A stretch of 64,000 nucleotides of DNA from the NCBI RefSeq assembly GCF_000282975.1, contig NZ_ALJC01000066.1, forward strand, positions 1 through 64,000. The letters are read 5' to 3'. This DNA is from Pseudomonas psychrophila HA-4. Its GTDB lineage: Bacteria; Pseudomonadota; Gammaproteobacteria; Pseudomonadales; Pseudomonadaceae. The position numbers and the translations under genes are program-made. The notes under the pieces were generated by a model. It was not told where the DNA came from. It saw only the letters and a program-made list of their open reading frames with translations, and made no database searches. Shown here one piece after another: positions 17,587 to 25,863 of this stretch. The stretch's first letter is position 1. Each line of letters opens with the position of its first letter.

Positions 17587-18486
17587 ATGCCCCTGCCCAG
17601 CGACCTGCCCCCCGAACTTAGCCACAAAGGCGCGCGTGCGGCTGATCGCCTGGGTTTTACCCTGTTTGTGGCGGCGCTGATCCATATTGCGGTGATTTTG
17701 GGCGTGGGCTTCAGCGTCAGTGAACCCAAGCAAATCAGCAAAACTCTGGAAATCACGCTTTCGACCTTCAAGAGCGAAAAAGCGCCTGAGAAAGCCGACT
17801 TTCTGGCGCAAGACAACCAGCAGGGCAGCGGCACGCTCGATAAAAAAGCCGTGCCCAAGACCACCGAAATTGCCCCCTTCCAGGACAACGCCGTCAATAA
17901 AGTCACGCCTCCTCCGGCGGCCAAGCCGGAGCAGCCTAAAGCGGCGCCCAAAGCGGCGGTGACTACGGTGGCGCCCAAGCCCAAAAAAGCCCCACGCGAA
18001 CCGCAAAAAGTCGAAACGCAAGCGGCGCCCAAGGCCAGTGTGCCTACGTTCGACAGCTCACAACTGTCTGGCGAGATTTCCAGCCTCGAAGCCGAACTGG
18101 CCAACGAACAACAACTGTATGCCAAGCGCCCAAAGATCTACCGCATGAATGCTGCGTCAACCATGCGCGACAAAGGGGCTTGGTATAAAGAAGACTGGCG
18201 CAAGAAGATCGAGCGTGTGGGCAACCTAAACTACCCTGAGCAAGCTCGCCGGGAAAAGATCTACGGCAAGCTGCGACTGCTGGTGTCCATCAACCGCGAT
18301 GGGTCATTGCATGAAGTGCTGGTGCTTGAATCGTCTGGGCAACCGTTGCTGGATCAAGCCGCGCAGCGCATCGTGCGCCTGGCAGCGCCTTTTGCACCCT
18401 TTACCGGCGACCTGTCTGATATCGACCGTTTAGAGATCATTCGCACCTGGCGCTTCGGCCCCGGGGACCAGTTGTCGAGTAATTAG
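17587..18486 (+). CDS. tonB3: Energy transducer TonB (TonB3 type)
   Basis: TonB proteins carry proton-motive energy from the inner membrane to outer-membrane receptors. The 299-residue product has a cytoplasmic N-terminus, one membrane helix (about residues 21-40, FTLFVAALIHIAVILGVGF), a Pro/Ala/Lys-rich periplasmic stretch (about 85-155) and a C-terminal TonB domain (YPEQARREKIYGKLRLLVSI...). Its place between gshB and algH matches P. aeruginosa tonB3, which is linked to twitching motility and pilus assembly. The ATG at 17587 has no clear ribosome site because it directly follows the hairpin T-tract; the frame also opens at a TTG (17542). Confidence 0.85.
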   Translation: MPLPSDLPPELSHKGARAADRLGFTLFVAALIHIAVILGVGFSVSEPKQISKTLEITLSTFKSEKAPEKADFLAQDNQQGSGTLDKKAVPKTTEIAPFQDNAVNKVTPPPAAKPEQPKAAPKAAVTTVAPKPKKAPREPQKVETQAAPKASVPTFDSSQLSGEISSLEAELANEQQLYAKRPKIYRMNAASTMRDKGAWYKEDWRKKIERVGNLNYPEQARREKIYGKLRLLVSINRDGSLHEVLVLESSGQPLLDQAAQRIVRLAAPFAPFTGDLSDIDRLEIIRTWRFGPGDQLSSN

Positions 18487-18565
18487 TGGGAGCTGTCACT
18501 AGGTTGAGCGCCAAACTTCATCCGCCAACTTGTCAGTTCCCCTTGTCAGCGCCACACTTAGGCTC

Positions 18566-19138
18566 ATGAAAAAACACACGCCAACGTACCTCAAGCATCA
18601 ATTCCTGATCGCCATGCCGCACATGGCTGACCCAAACTTTGCCCACACCTTGACCTACATCGTCGAGCACACGGCCAATGGGGCCATGGGGTTGGTGATC
18701 AATCGGCCGATGGAACTGAGCCTGGCGGATATTCTTGAGCAGTTGCGGCCCGATGCGCCAACGTCACCTTTATGCAGCCATGTGCCGATTTACGGCGGCG
18801 GCCCGGTGATGGTGGACCGCGGTTTTGTTCTGCACCCCGCCACCATGAACTTTGACGCCACCGTCGAACTGCAGGACGGGCTGGCACTGACCACCTCGGT
18901 CGACATCCTCTCCAGCATTGCCGACGGACATGGTCCACAGCGCAGCCTGATTTGCTTGGGCTATGCAGGGTGGGACGCTGGCCAGTTGGAGGCCGAACTG
19001 GTCGACAACGCCTGGCTGACCTGCCCGTATTCAACAGACATCCTGTTTGCAACGTCCAGCGAGCTGCGCCTCGACGCGGCCGCTAAACACCTCGGAGTGA
19101 ACCTTAATTTGCTAACCAGTCAAGCAGGCCATTCCTGA
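18566..19138 (+). CDS. algH: YqgE/AlgH family protein
   Basis: The 190-residue product begins MKKHTPTYLKHQFLIAMPHM and continues ADPNFAHTLTYIVEH and GAMGLVINRPM, the highly conserved opening of the UPF0301/AlgH family. AlgH was named as a regulator of alginate genes in P. aeruginosa, but the biochemical function is unknown. Its stop overlaps the ruvX start by one base (TGATG), so the two are translationally coupled; this pairing is conserved in many proteobacteria. Confidence 0.93.
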   Translation: MKKHTPTYLKHQFLIAMPHMADPNFAHTLTYIVEHTANGAMGLVINRPMELSLADILEQLRPDAPTSPLCSHVPIYGGGPVMVDRGFVLHPATMNFDATVELQDGLALTTSVDILSSIADGHGPQRSLICLGYAGWDAGQLEAELVDNAWLTCPYSTDILFATSSELRLDAAAKHLGVNLNLLTSQAGHS

Positions 19139-19578
19139 TGGCCAGCCTTCGCTTACTGCTGGGTTTCGACTACGGCACCCGCTCCATCGGGGTAGCTGTC
19201 GGCCAGATGATCACTGGGCAAGCCCGTGAGCTGTGCAACCTAAAAGCCGAAAACGGCATTCCCAAGTGGGAAGAAATCGAAAAGCTGATCAAAGAATGGC
19301 AACCCGACGCTATGGTGGTCGGCATGCCCCTGAACATGGACGGCACCCCGAGCGAGTTCTGCGCCCGCGCGCAAAAATTTGCCAATCGCCTGAATGGCCG
19401 CTTCAATCTGCCCGTGTTTACCCACGATGAACGCCTGACGACCTTCGAAGCCAAGGGTGAACGCCGCGCTCAGGGTGGCCAGCGCGGCAGTTATCGCGAC
19501 AACCCCGTTGATGCCATCGCCGCCAAACTGGTGCTGCAAGGCTGGCTCGACGAACACCCGGAACAACCTCAAGCCTGA
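19138..19578 (+). CDS. ruvX: Holliday junction resolvase-like RuvX/YqgF
   Basis: This 146-residue RNase H-fold nuclease shows LLGFDYGTRSIGVAVGQ at the N-terminus (first catalytic Asp), VVGMPLNMDGTPS in the centre, and DERLTTFEA followed by DNPVDAIAAKLVLQGWLD at the C-terminus (remaining acidic residues). Family members act in 16S rRNA 5'-end maturation and/or junction resolution. The start overlaps the algH stop by one base. Confidence 0.93.
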   Translation: MASLRLLLGFDYGTRSIGVAVGQMITGQARELCNLKAENGIPKWEEIEKLIKEWQPDAMVVGMPLNMDGTPSEFCARAQKFANRLNGRFNLPVFTHDERLTTFEAKGERRAQGGQRGSYRDNPVDAIAAKLVLQGWLDEHPEQPQA

Positions 19579-19661
19579 CGCTGCGTTTGCACCACTGACG
19601 CGCCCCATTGTTTGCGCCCGCCGCCGCACGCTTTGCCACGCGGGCCTTTTAAGGAGCCACC

Positions 19662-20180
19662 ATGATCCTGCCTGTTCCCGCTGAACTGATCTCTCAGATG
19701 GCCATTGATCTCAAGGCCCATCTGGCCCGTCGCGGCATCACCGAACCCCGTTTCATCGGCATTCGCACCGGCGGCATCTGGGTTGCTCAGGCGCTGCTAC
19801 GCGCACTGGGCAGCGACTCGCCGCTGGGCACGCTGGACGTGTCCTTCTACCGCGATGACTTCAGCCAAAACGGCCTGCACCCGCAAGTACGTCCCTCAGA
19901 GCTGCCGTTCGAGATTGAAGGCCAACACCTGGTGCTGATTGACGACGTGCTGATGAGCGGCCGTACCATCCGCGCCGCGCTGAACGAATTGTTCGACTAT
20001 GGCCGTCCTGCCAGCGTGACGCTGGTCAGCCTGTTGGACCTGGACGCTGCCGAGTTGCCAATCCGTCCAAACGTGGTGGGCGCCACCTTGTCACTCAAGC
20101 CCACCGAGCGAGTGAAATTGTCCGGCCCTGCACCGCTGATCCTCGAGCTTCAAGATTCATCTCTAGACCCAGCCCTTTAA
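19662..20180 (+). CDS. pyrR: PyrR: pyrimidine operon regulator / uracil phosphoribosyltransferase
   Basis: The 172-residue protein has the phosphoribosyltransferase fold: [16 protein letters not shown], the PyrR-type YRDDF, and the PRPP loop [20 protein letters not shown] near residue 95. A strong AAGGAG lies 6 nt before the ATG. It heads a tight pyrR-pyrB-pyrC' operon (12-bp gap, then overlap). In Gram-positive bacteria PyrR is an RNA-binding attenuator; I see no obvious PyrR-type antiterminator here, so its regulatory role in this operon is uncertain. Confidence 0.93.
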   Translation: MILPVPAELISQMAIDLKAHLARRGITEPRFIGIRTGGIWVAQALLRALGSDSPLGTLDVSFYRDDFSQNGLHPQVRPSELPFEIEGQHLVLIDDVLMSGRTIRAALNELFDYGRPASVTLVSLLDLDAAELPIRPNVVGATLSLKPTERVKLSGPAPLILELQDSSLDPAL

Positions 20181-20192
20181 GAGACCATTGCG

Positions 20193-21197
20193 ATGACGCC
20201 TACAGACGCCAAGCGCCCGCTACAGCTCAATGATCAGGGCCAGTTGCGCCACTTCCTGTCGCTCGACGGGTTGAACCGCGAGCTGCTGACCGAAATCCTC
20301 GACACCGCCGACTCCTTCCTTGAAGTCGGCGCCCGAGCGGTAAAGAAAGTCCCGTTGCTGCGCGGAAAGACGGTGTGCAACGTGTTCTTCGAGAACTCCA
20401 CACGCACCCGCACCACCTTTGAAATGGCCGCTCAACGCCTGTCTGCCGACGTCATCACACTGAATGTGTCGACCTCGTCCGCGAGCAAGGGCGAAACTCT
20501 GCTCGACACCCTTCGAAACCTTGAAGCCATGGCCGCCGACATGTTCGTGGTGCGCCACGGCGACTCCGGCGCCGCGCACTTTATTGCCGAACACGTGTGC
20601 CCGCAGGTGGCGATCATCAACGGCGGCGACGGCCGCCACGCGCACCCGACCCAAGGCATGCTCGACATGCTGACGATCCGTCGGCACAAAGGCAGCGTTG
20701 AAAACCTCTCGGTGGCCATCGTCGGCGACATCCTGCACTCGCGGGTCGCACGTTCGAACATGATTGCGCTGAAAACCTTGGGCTGTAAGGACATCCGCGT
20801 TATCGCACCCAAGACCCTGTTGCCGATCGGTATCGAGCAATATGGCGTGAAGGTGTACACCGACATGAACGAAGGCCTGAAAGACGTCGACGTGGTGATC
20901 ATGTTGCGCCTACAGCGCGAGCGCATGTCCGGTGGCCTGTTGCCGAGCGAAGGCGAGTTTTACCGCCTGTTTGGCCTGACCACCGCCCGCCTGGCCGGTG
21001 CCAAGCCGGACGCGATCGTGATGCACCCTGGCCCGATCAACCGAGGCGTAGAAATTGAGTCGGCAGTGGCTGACGGCCCGCATTCGGTGATCCTCAACCA
21101 GGTGACGTATGGCATCGCCGTGCGCATGGCCGTGCTGTCCATGACCATGAGCGGGCAAACAGCCCAGCGCCAATTCGAACAGGAGAAGGCCCAGTGA
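20193..21197 (+). CDS. pyrB: Aspartate carbamoyltransferase catalytic subunit PyrB
   Basis: PyrB condenses carbamoyl phosphate and aspartate, the committed step of pyrimidine synthesis. The 334-residue protein has the carbamoyl-phosphate loop [18 protein letters not shown] near residue 68, [25 protein letters not shown] near 152, and [14 protein letters not shown] near 275. In Pseudomonas this chain is longer than E. coli PyrB and forms a dodecamer with the non-catalytic PyrC' encoded next to it; the N-terminal extension carrying the nucleotide-sensing role is present ([20 protein letters not shown]). Its stop overlaps pyrC' by 4 bp. Confidence 0.96.
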   Translation: MTPTDAKRPLQLNDQGQLRHFLSLDGLNRELLTEILDTADSFLEVGARAVKKVPLLRGKTVCNVFFENSTRTRTTFEMAAQRLSADVITLNVSTSSASKGETLLDTLRNLEAMAADMFVVRHGDSGAAHFIAEHVCPQVAIINGGDGRHAHPTQGMLDMLTIRRHKGSVENLSVAIVGDILHSRVARSNMIALKTLGCKDIRVIAPKTLLPIGIEQYGVKVYTDMNEGLKDVDVVIMLRLQRERMSGGLLPSEGEFYRLFGLTTARLAGAKPDAIVMHPGPINRGVEIESAVADGPHSVILNQVTYGIAVRMAVLSMTMSGQTAQRQFEQEKAQ

Positions 21198-22465
21198 AGC
21201 TCAGCATTCTCGGCGCCCGCGTAATCGACCCAGCGAGCCAGCTGGACCAAGTGACAGACCTGCACATTGAAGCCTGCAAAATAATCGCCATCGGCGCGGC
21301 GCCTGCCGGCTTTATTCCGAACCAAACCCTCGACGCCAATGGCCTGGTGGCCGCGCCGGGGCTGGTTGACCTTAACGTCGCCCTGCGTGAGCCGGGTTAC
21401 AGCCGCAAAGGCACCATCGCCAGCGAAACCCGCGCTGCGGCGGCCGGTGGCGTGACCAGCCTGTGCTGTCCGCCGCACACAAAGCCGGTGCTCGACACCT
21501 CGGCGGTGGCCGAGTTGATCCTGGACCGAGCCCGCGAAGCGGGTAACTGCAAAGTGTTCCCGATTGGCGCACTGAGCAAAGGCTTGGAAGGTGAGCAACT
21601 GGCCGAACTGATTGCGCTGCGCGACGCCGGTTGCGTGGCGTTCGGCAATGGCCTTAACAGCTTCACCAACACCCGCACCCTGTGCCGGGCGCTGGAATAT
21701 GCGGCGACGTTCGACCTCACGGTGATTTTTAACTCGCAAGACCGCGACCTGGCCGAAGGTGGCATCGCCCACGACGGCCCGATGGCGGCTTTCCGTGGTT
21801 TGCCGGGCATACCGGAAACCGCAGAAACCGTGGCCTTGGCCCGTGACCTGCTGCTGGTTGAGCAAAGTGGCGTGCGTGCACACTTCAGCCAACTGACCAG
21901 TGCTCGCGGCGTAGCCCTGATTGCTCAGGCACAGGCACGCGGCCTGAAGGTGACGGCCGATGTGGCGCTGTATCAACTGATTTTGACGGATGAAGCGCTG
22001 GTGGACTTCTCCAGCGTGTACCACGTGCAACCGCCACTGCGCACCCGCGCGGACCGCGACGGCCTGCGTGCAGCCGTGAAATCGGGTGTGGTACAGGCTA
22101 TTTCCAGCCATCACCAGCCTCACGAGCGCGACGCCAAACTGGCACCGTTCGGTGCGACCGAGCCGGGCATGAGCAGCGTCGAACTGTTGTTGCCTTTGGC
22201 GATGACGTTGGTAGAAGACGGCCTGCTGGACTTGCCGACCTTGCTCGCCCGCCTCAGCGCAGGCCCGGCTCAGGCGTTGCGTCTGCCGGCAGGTAGCTTG
22301 GCGGTGGGTTCGCCTGCGGACCTGGTGCTGTTCGACCCAGCGGCCTCGACGGTTGCCGGTGAAAAATGGCTCTCCAAAGGCGACAACTGCGCGTTCCTCG
22401 GCCATTGCCTGCCAAGTGCCGTGCGTTACACACTGGTGGATGGGCGGATCAGTTACGAAGGCTAA
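21194..22465 (+). CDS. pyrC': Non-catalytic dihydroorotase-like PyrC'
   Basis: The 423-residue protein has the amidohydrolase fold of dihydroorotase but not its active site. The usual metal-binding DxHxHxREPG is [17 protein letters not shown] near residue 58, so both His ligands of the first motif are lost. In P. aeruginosa and P. putida the homologous PyrC' is enzymatically inactive and is needed to assemble the PyrB dodecamer; another pyrC elsewhere would supply catalysis. The 4-bp overlap with pyrB supports the partner role. Confidence 0.93.
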   Translation: MKLSILGARVIDPASQLDQVTDLHIEACKIIAIGAAPAGFIPNQTLDANGLVAAPGLVDLNVALREPGYSRKGTIASETRAAAAGGVTSLCCPPHTKPVLDTSAVAELILDRAREAGNCKVFPIGALSKGLEGEQLAELIALRDAGCVAFGNGLNSFTNTRTLCRALEYAATFDLTVIFNSQDRDLAEGGIAHDGPMAAFRGLPGIPETAETVALARDLLLVEQSGVRAHFSQLTSARGVALIAQAQARGLKVTADVALYQLILTDEALVDFSSVYHVQPPLRTRADRDGLRAAVKSGVVQAISSHHQPHERDAKLAPFGATEPGMSSVELLLPLAMTLVEDGLLDLPTLLARLSAGPAQALRLPAGSLAVGSPADLVLFDPAASTVAGEKWLSKGDNCAFLGHCLPSAVRYTLVDGRISYEG

Positions 22466-22489
22466 GAGCCGCCCTCACCCCAACCCTCT

Positions 22490-22710
22490 CCCGGAAGGAG
22501 AGGGAGCTTTACCGAGGTGTTTTCAGATTCAGCGCAGTACCGTCAGAGTGAAGAGACCCGTCAATATCCCCCGATCAGCCCCCTCTCCCTCCGGAGGGAA
22601 AGGGCGCTTTACCGAGGTGTTTTCAGATTCAGCGCAGTACCGTCAGAGTGAAGATACCCGTCAATATCCCTCGATCAGTCCCCTCTCCCTCCGGGAGAGG
22701 GTTAGGGTGA
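22490..22710. repeat. 100-bp tandem duplication flanked by inverted repeats
   Basis: A unit beginning GCTTTACCGAGGTGTTTTCA occurs at 22506 and again at 22606, exactly 100 bp apart, with only a few differences. Each unit ends in CCCTCTCCCTCC. The block is bordered by CCCTCACCCCAACCCTCTCC (from about 22473) and the reverse-complementary GGGAGAGGGTTAGGGTGAGG (about 22693-22712). The whole occupies the 259-bp space between pyrC' and the convergent TM2 gene. Confidence 0.85.
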
Positions 22711-22724
22711 GGGGCTTTTGATCT

Positions 22725-23141
22725 TTAACGGCGTTCAGCGTTCTTGATCGAGATCTGGTCGTTCAAGGTCCAGAAGTCATACAGCACACCGATCAGGAAA
22801 AAACCGCCTGTAAACAGGTAGATGATCCCGGTGATCCACTTGCCCATGTACATGCGATGCACGCCAAATACGCCCAGGAACGTCAGCAGAATCCATGACA
22901 CGTTGTAGTCGGTATCACCTGACGTAAAACGCAGGTCCGCTTCACGGTCCATGCTCGGAATCAGAAACAAGTCGATCAGCCAACCTATTCCCAACAATCC
23001 AAAGGTGAAAAACCAGATCGTCCCGGTCACCGGCTTGCCGTAATAGAAGCGGTGCGCCCCCAGAAAACCAAAAATCCAGAGCAAATAACCCAGCACTTTG
23101 CTGTGGGTATCGCGCTGTACATCGTCTCGATAGCCGCTCAT
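22725..23141 (-). CDS. TM2 domain-containing membrane protein
   Basis: The 138-residue product contains two TM2 units: KVLGYLLWIFGFLGAHRFYY with GIGWLIDLFLIPSM, then WILLTFLGVFGVHRMYMGKW with FFLIGVLYDFWTLND. Each unit is two short membrane helices around a GxHRFY/M motif. TM2 proteins are widespread and their function is unknown. AGAGGG lies 7 nt before the ATG. It converges on the pyr operon across the 100-bp repeat block and is divergent from the C40 peptidase gene. Confidence 0.85.
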   Translation of the reverse strand: MSGYRDDVQRDTHSKVLGYLLWIFGFLGAHRFYYGKPVTGTIWFFTFGLLGIGWLIDLFLIPSMDREADLRFTSGDTDYNVSWILLTFLGVFGVHRMYMGKWITGIIYLFTGGFFLIGVLYDFWTLNDQISIKNAERR

Positions 23142-23274
23142 AAATGCCCTCTTTGCTGCTGATAGAAAAATATTGTGACTTTTTTTGTGACTTTTTTACT
23201 GTCTCGCAACAGGTAAAAGTGTCTTACAAAAAATGGCGCAAAGCCTTGTACTACCTGACTTGCACAGTTTCCAT

Positions 23275-23289
23275 GTGACATTTTGTCAC
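23275..23289. promoter_or_regulatory. Operator-like palindrome
   Basis: GTGACA (23275-23280) and TGTCAC (23284-23289) are a perfect inverted repeat with a 3-base spacer in the divergent region between the TM2 and C40 peptidase genes. It lies about 65 bp upstream of the candidate -10 of the peptidase. A dimeric regulator site is possible; no regulator can be named. Confidence 0.35.
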
Positions 23290-23352
23290 CGCATTTAGCC
23301 TTTTTGACCCCCAAGTCCAATCGACAAACGGCCTGAGAAAGGACAAAAAAGC

Positions 23353-23361
23353 TGTTATAAA
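23353..23361 (+). promoter_or_regulatory. Extended -10 promoter for C40 peptidase
   Basis: TG at 23353-23354, one base, then TATAAA at 23356-23361 form an extended -10 element. No good -35 is seen 17 bp upstream, which extended -10 promoters tolerate. The leader would be about 27 nt long. Confidence 0.4.
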
Positions 23362-23394
23362 GTTTCGCGCTAACCACCCATTGAGCCCTGCCGA

Positions 23395-24054
23395 ATGCGT
23401 CCTATATTCAAGACATGGCTAACCATTTGCCTATTAATGCCACTGGCCGCCCACGCCACCAACCGTGAGCAACACCTTCCGTCCGGCTTCACTGGCTACA
23501 CCGCAAAGTCATCTGCGAGTGCTGTTCATGTCGCCACTAACAGCAAAACCACGACCAAAACCGTCGTGCGCCCGACTTCTAGTAAAGTCCACCGCAAGGC
23601 CCCCGGCAAAATTGCCACCGCGTCACTGGCCGCTGCCAACAAGCAAAGCAGCGCAGTATTGAGCCGTGCAGTAAACGTGCTGGGTACACCTTATCGTTGG
23701 GGCGGCAGTAGCCCAAGTAAAGGGTTCGACTGCAGCGGATTGGTCAAATACGCCTTTAACGACGTAAAGGCGGTGAATCTGCCCCGCAGTTCCAGCGAAA
23801 TGGCCAGCGGCCATGGCCAAAAGATCGAACGCAAGGATTTGAAACCAGGCGACTTGCTGTTTTTCAACATCAAGAGCCGCAAGGTTAACCACGTTGCCAT
23901 TTATCTGGGCAATGACCGGTTCATCCACGCGCCACGTCGCGGTAAATCGGTGACCATCGACACCCTGAAAAAGCCTTATTGGCAGAGCCACTATGTGGTT
24001 GCCAAGCGTGTACTGCCTAAAGAACAAACCAAGTTGCAGATTGTTCAGCGCTAA
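23395..24054 (+). CDS. NlpC/P60 (C40) cell-wall peptidase
   Basis: The 219-residue protein has a signal peptide (MRPIFKTWLTICLLMPLAAHA), a Ser/Thr/Lys-rich linker, and a C-terminal NlpC/P60 domain. The catalytic Cys113 is in GFDCSGLVKYAF and His166 in VNHVAIYLG; a third polar residue is expected in the FIHAPRRGKSV stretch. Such enzymes cleave D-Glu/m-DAP peptide bonds in periplasmic peptidoglycan. It is a stand-alone gene, convergent with pilT across a 13-bp-arm hairpin. Confidence 0.9.
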   Translation: MRPIFKTWLTICLLMPLAAHATNREQHLPSGFTGYTAKSSASAVHVATNSKTTTKTVVRPTSSKVHRKAPGKIATASLAAANKQSSAVLSRAVNVLGTPYRWGGSSPSKGFDCSGLVKYAFNDVKAVNLPRSSSEMASGHGQKIERKDLKPGDLLFFNIKSRKVNHVAIYLGNDRFIHAPRRGKSVTIDTLKKPYWQSHYVVAKRVLPKEQTKLQIVQR

Positions 24055-24061
24055 GCACGCA

Positions 24062-24098
24062 CATCTGTAGCCGCTGCCGCAGGCTGCGGCTACAGATG
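24062..24098. terminator. Bidirectional hairpin between C40 peptidase and pilT
   Basis: CATCTGTAGCCGC (24062-24074) and GCGGCTACAGATG (24086-24098) are perfect 13-bp arms around an 11-base loop, ending one base before the pilT stop codon. It belongs to the CTGTAGCCGCTGCCGCAG variant of the local REP family. It lies between convergent genes and could end both transcripts, although no T-tract follows. Confidence 0.6.
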
Positions 24099-25088
24099 TT
24101 AGATCAGACCTCTATCTTTCAGCCTTATCAGGCCCATCTCCAGCGTCTGCATGCCCACCGCCCCGCCGGTCTGGATGACTGTGACCATCTGCGCGACCTT
24201 GTTTTCCCGGATCAAATTACGAATCGCCGGCGTCGCCAGCATGATTTCGTGAGCGGCTATCCGACCACCACCCACGCGCTTGACCAGTGTTTGAGCAATC
24301 ACCGCCTGCAGTGACTCAGACAACATGGCCCGCACCATGGCTTTTTCTTCGGCAGGAAACACGTCCACGATCCGGTCGACGGTTTTGGCCGCCGAAGCAG
24401 TGTGCAGCGTTGCCAACACCAAATGCCCCGTTTCTGCAGCTGTCAGCGCCAAGCGTATGCTGTCTAGGTCACGCATTTCGCCCAGCATGATTACGTCCGG
24501 GTCTTCACGCAGTGCCGCACGCAAGGCTGTCGCCACGCTATGGGTATCACGCGACACTTCACGTTGGCTGATCAGGCATTGGCGCGGCGTGTGAACAAAC
24601 TCAATCGGGTCTTCAATGGTCAAGATGTGCTGCTGACGGGTGGTGTTGATGTGGTCAATCATTGCCGCCAAGGTGGTCGTCTTGCCCGAGCCGGTCGCAC
24701 CGGTCACCAGCACCAGACCTTGTGACAGGCTACAGAGCCCTTTGAACACCTCTCCAAGGCCTAAGGACTCGATACTTGGGACTTGCGCAGCAATGCTGCG
24801 AAACACCGCCCCAGCGCCACGATGCTGCTCGAAAGCATTGACCCGAAAGCGCCCCAGTCCCGGCACCCTGTACGAAAAATCAGCTTCGTGGTCTGTTTCA
24901 AACGCTATGCGCTGCGCGTCGCTCATGACGCTGTGAATGAGTTGGCGCACTTGATCCGGCGCCAGCACCGGCAACGCACAACGCTGCATCTCTCCATCCA
25001 CCCGCAGCATAGGCTCCACGCCTGCTGACAGGTGCATGTCTGAAGCCCCGTGTTTGACGCTAAACGCCAACAGGTCGGCGATGTCCAT
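24099..25088 (-). CDS. pilT: Type IV pilus retraction ATPase PilT
   Basis: PilT is the hexameric ATPase that depolymerises type IV pili. The 329-residue protein begins MDIADLLAFSVKHGASDMHL, with Walker A GATGSGKTTTL near residue 131, ILTIEDPIEFVH (Asp box), LREDPDVIMLGEMRD (Walker B) and LATLHTASAAKTVDR (His box). GGGAGGGG precedes the ATG at 25088 by 1-8 nt. It ends at DRGLI, about 15 residues before the end of P. aeruginosa PilT as I recall it, losing the final basic tail. pilU, which follows pilT in P. aeruginosa, is absent. It is divergent from yggS. Confidence 0.93.
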   Translation of the reverse strand: MDIADLLAFSVKHGASDMHLSAGVEPMLRVDGEMQRCALPVLAPDQVRQLIHSVMSDAQRIAFETDHEADFSYRVPGLGRFRVNAFEQHRGAGAVFRSIAAQVPSIESLGLGEVFKGLCSLSQGLVLVTGATGSGKTTTLAAMIDHINTTRQQHILTIEDPIEFVHTPRQCLISQREVSRDTHSVATALRAALREDPDVIMLGEMRDLDSIRLALTAAETGHLVLATLHTASAAKTVDRIVDVFPAEEKAMVRAMLSESLQAVIAQTLVKRVGGGRIAAHEIMLATPAIRNLIRENKVAQMVTVIQTGGAVGMQTLEMGLIRLKDRGLI

Positions 25089-25145
25089 ACCCCCTCCCAA
25101 TTCCAGTAGAATGCCGCAGACTTTCACAACGGCGGGCTTAAATGA

Positions 25146-25832
25146 ATGTCCACGATAGCAGGCAACATTGCTCAGGTTGAGGCTCGGATCCGTGCAGCGG
25201 CAGAGGCTGTGCAACGTGATGTAACGAGCGTCCACTTACTCGCGGTCAGCAAGACCAAACCCGCAGCCGCCTTGCGCGAAGCGTACGCCGCTGGGATTCG
25301 CGACTTTGGCGAAAATTATCTGCAAGAGGCCCGCGCCAAGCAGGTTGAATTAGCTGATCTGCCCTTGTGTTGGCACTTCATCGGCCCCATTCAATCGAAC
25401 AAGACGCGTGAGATAGCCGAGCATTTCGCGTGGGTGCATTCCGTAGACCGCCTGAAAATTGCCCAGCGCCTGTCAGAACAGCGCCCGGCCGACTTACCGC
25501 CGCTAAACATTTGCATCCAGGTCAACGTCAGCGGTGAGGCCAGCAAATCAGGCTGCACACCACACGATCTGCCCGCACTGGCGGCGGCAATCAATGCGCT
25601 TCCACGCTTAAAGCTGCGCGGATTGATGGCAATTCCCGAACCCACGGAGGTTCGCGCTGAGCAAGACGCCGCGTTTGCAGCGGTACGCACATTGCAACAG
25701 AGCCTTAACCTGGGGCTCGATACACTTTCCATGGGCATGAGCCACGACCTGGAGTCGGCCATTGCCCAAGGCGCCACGTGGGTGCGTATTGGCACCGCGT
25801 TATTTGGTGCGCGCGATTACGGCCAGGCTTGA
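25146..25832 (+). CDS. yggS: YggS family PLP homeostasis protein
   Basis: This cytosolic PLP-binding protein of 228 residues has an alanine-racemase-like TIM barrel. Lys36 in LAVSKTKP is the Schiff-base lysine; DFGENYLQEA, WHFIGPIQSNKTR and SMGMSHDLESAIAQGATWVRIGT are family motifs, the last binding the phosphate. YggS proteins balance vitamin B6 and amino-acid pools. It leads a plus-strand set with proC and yggT, as in most pseudomonads. Confidence 0.95.
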   Translation: MSTIAGNIAQVEARIRAAAEAVQRDVTSVHLLAVSKTKPAAALREAYAAGIRDFGENYLQEARAKQVELADLPLCWHFIGPIQSNKTREIAEHFAWVHSVDRLKIAQRLSEQRPADLPPLNICIQVNVSGEASKSGCTPHDLPALAAAINALPRLKLRGLMAIPEPTEVRAEQDAAFAAVRTLQQSLNLGLDTLSMGMSHDLESAIAQGATWVRIGTALFGARDYGQA

Positions 25833-25863
25833 GAACTCGCCTCATTTTTTATAAGGATCGGTT

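Noticed and set aside
20960..22405. Long minus-strand open frame opposite pyrB/pyrC'
   Set aside because: Low-complexity Arg/Gln/His-rich translation typical of an antisense frame, while the plus strand encodes clear PyrB and PyrC'.
22506..22705. Possible CRISPR array
   Set aside because: Only two 100-bp tandem units with no spacer structure and no cas genes nearby.
22353..22721. 122-codon frame with a HPNPLPEGEG repeat peptide after pyrC'
   Set aside because: It translates the 100-bp tandem repeat and REP sequences; the Pro-rich repetition comes from the DNA repeat, not from a protein family.
24099..25088. pilT broken by a frameshift near its 3' end
   Set aside because: The sequence after the stop is a hairpin and does not encode the missing PilT tail in any frame.
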